DNA from: an uncultured Acetatifactor sp.
Lineage (GTDB): Bacteria > Bacillota > Clostridia > Lachnospirales > Lachnospiraceae
Direction: 5' to 3'
Length of the DNA: 5,669 bases
NCBI GenBank assembly: GCA_947631715.1
Contig: CANRMK010000162.1
Location: 1 to 5,669 of the forward strand
This document shows, piece by piece, positions 4,860 to 5,669 of the stretch. Both the position numbers and the translations under genes were made by a program. The notes under the pieces are model-generated. The model had not been told where the DNA came from, did no database searches, and saw only the letters and a program-made list of their open reading frames with translations. How positions within the stretch are numbered: the first letter of the stretch is position 1; the number at the start of each line of letters is the position of its first letter.

Positions 4860-5669
4860 TTATCTAGCATTGTAACGATCCAGAGCTGCCTGCTCAAGTT
4901 CGATGGCTCTCTCGATATTCATGCCCTTTATCTGGTCAACATATGCATCCCAAGTGGAGTCCAGATCTTTCTCGCCGGTGAACACTGCGGTGCGGTACTC
5001 CTTGGTAGCGGAATCAATGTCAGCCATGATTCTTGCATACTCGGTGGACTCGTCGGAGGTCAGGGTGATGGTAGGTAAGATGGTACCCTGAACATCGGTC
5101 TCGTCATTCCACATATGCAGAGCCTTCTGCTGTGCATCGGTGTTCCAGTAAGCGATGATGTAGTTAGGATCCTGGATGAAAGGACCGGACATGTTCGCAC
5201 GTCCCTTGTTAGCCATTGCCACAGCGTAGCTCAGGCCGTCGGGGTTGTTCTGGATCCAGTCACTGTAGGTGATGGTTCCGTCAGCATTTACGGTGTAGTC
5301 CTCGCCCTCCAGACCAAAGTTGATGATCTTGTGGCCTTCCTCGGTATAAGCGTAGTTCAGGAATGCAGCTGCAACCTCAGGATTCTCGCAGGTAGAAGTG
5401 ATAACTGCGTTTACCTTGGATCCGGTTACATAGTCGGTGGAACCGCCTGCATAGTGGATCGGGTCGCCCTCTTTCAGAACAGGGAACTGTACACCGGTAA
5501 GCAGGAAGTTTTCGCCGTAGGTTGCGGCATCCTTAGCTGCGGTAGCGTTCCAGGTACCGATCTGTCCGCCGCCTGCGCCGTAGGTCACTGCGGAGATGCT
5601 GTTCAGGATGTTGGTCTCACGCTCTTTGTTGGTGTTGGTAACGATATCGGGATCCAGAAGACCTGCATC
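4860..5669 (-). CDS. extracellular solute-binding lipoprotein, LplA/YtcQ-type (C-terminal 269 residues; 5' end outside window)
   Basis: The frame is open to the window edge and ends at TAA 4862-4860. The visible 269 residues are roughly the C-terminal half of a family-1 extracellular sugar-binding protein of the large (about 500-560 residue) LplA/YtcQ type, so the signal peptide and lipobox lie off the window. Typical C-lobe features are the segment ending AAFLNYAYTEEGHKIINFG, just past the middle of the visible part, the 'DWIQNNPDGLSYA' region, and the C-terminal pattern WDAYVDQIKGMNIERAIELE ending in aromatic-containing DRYNAR. A GTG at 5588 is in frame, but coding clearly continues upstream, so it is not the start. 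It precedes the two permeases in the usual order for this system and would capture the oligosaccharide outside the cell. Codon choice is more restricted than in the enzyme genes (Arg mostly CGT, CGC, AGA), consistent with high expression. Confidence 0.93.
   Translation of the reverse strand, partial: DAGLLDPDIVTNTNKERETNILNSISAVTYGAGGGQIGTWNATAAKDAATYGENFLLTGVQFPVLKEGDPIHYAGGSTDYVTGSKVNAVITSTCENPEVAAAFLNYAYTEEGHKIINFGLEGEDYTVNADGTITYSDWIQNNPDGLSYAVAMANKGRANMSGPFIQDPNYIIAYWNTDAQQKALHMWNDETDVQGTILPTITLTSDESTEYARIMADIDSATKEYRTAVFTGEKDLDSTWDAYVDQIKGMNIERAIELEQAALDRYNAR

Overview
The window looks like part of a plant-cell-wall (pectin) glycan utilisation locus from a Gram-positive gut bacterium. 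I infer a Lachnospiraceae-type Clostridia host. The transporter is the Firmicutes LplABC/YtcP type, Shine-Dalgarno sequences are strong (AGGAGG and G-rich variants), intrinsic terminators are present, and base composition is moderately G+C-rich. No species can be named from the sequence. All genes lie on the minus strand, so the biological order runs from high to low coordinates.

Layout in the direction of transcription: (1) 5669-4860, the C-terminal half of an extracellular sugar-binding lipoprotein, open at the window edge; (2) a 14-bp stem-loop at 4816-4785, placed to cap the binding-protein message and reduce read-through; (3) 4752-3796 and 3781-2858, the two membrane permeases, tightly coupled with 14 nt between them; (4) a strong two-part intrinsic terminator at 2798-2738; (5) a near-consensus sigma-A promoter at 2710-2682 that restarts transcription; (6) 2659-1346, a GH140 (DUF4038) apiosidase-like enzyme; (7) 1297-251, a GH105 unsaturated uronyl hydrolase; (8) a structured 146-nt intergenic region holding a hairpin and an imperfect duplication of a translation-initiation region; (9) 104-1, the first 34 codons of a further gene, tentatively the N-terminal domain of a GH28 polygalacturonase.

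How the parts fit: the binding lipoprotein and permeases would import a pectic oligosaccharide, with ATP hydrolysis supplied by an ATPase not encoded here. Both enzymes lack signal peptides, so they should act in the cytoplasm. GH105 would remove the 4,5-unsaturated uronate left by a polysaccharide lyase, and GH140 would remove apiose (or an apiose-containing side chain). Together they suggest oligosaccharides from rhamnogalacturonan II or apiogalacturonan. The terminator-promoter pair indicates that transporter and enzymes are separate transcription units. I saw no mobile element, CRISPR array, tRNA or rRNA. I found no radically new system. The most notable items are the intracellular GH140-GH105 pairing and the duplicated start region before the leftmost gene.
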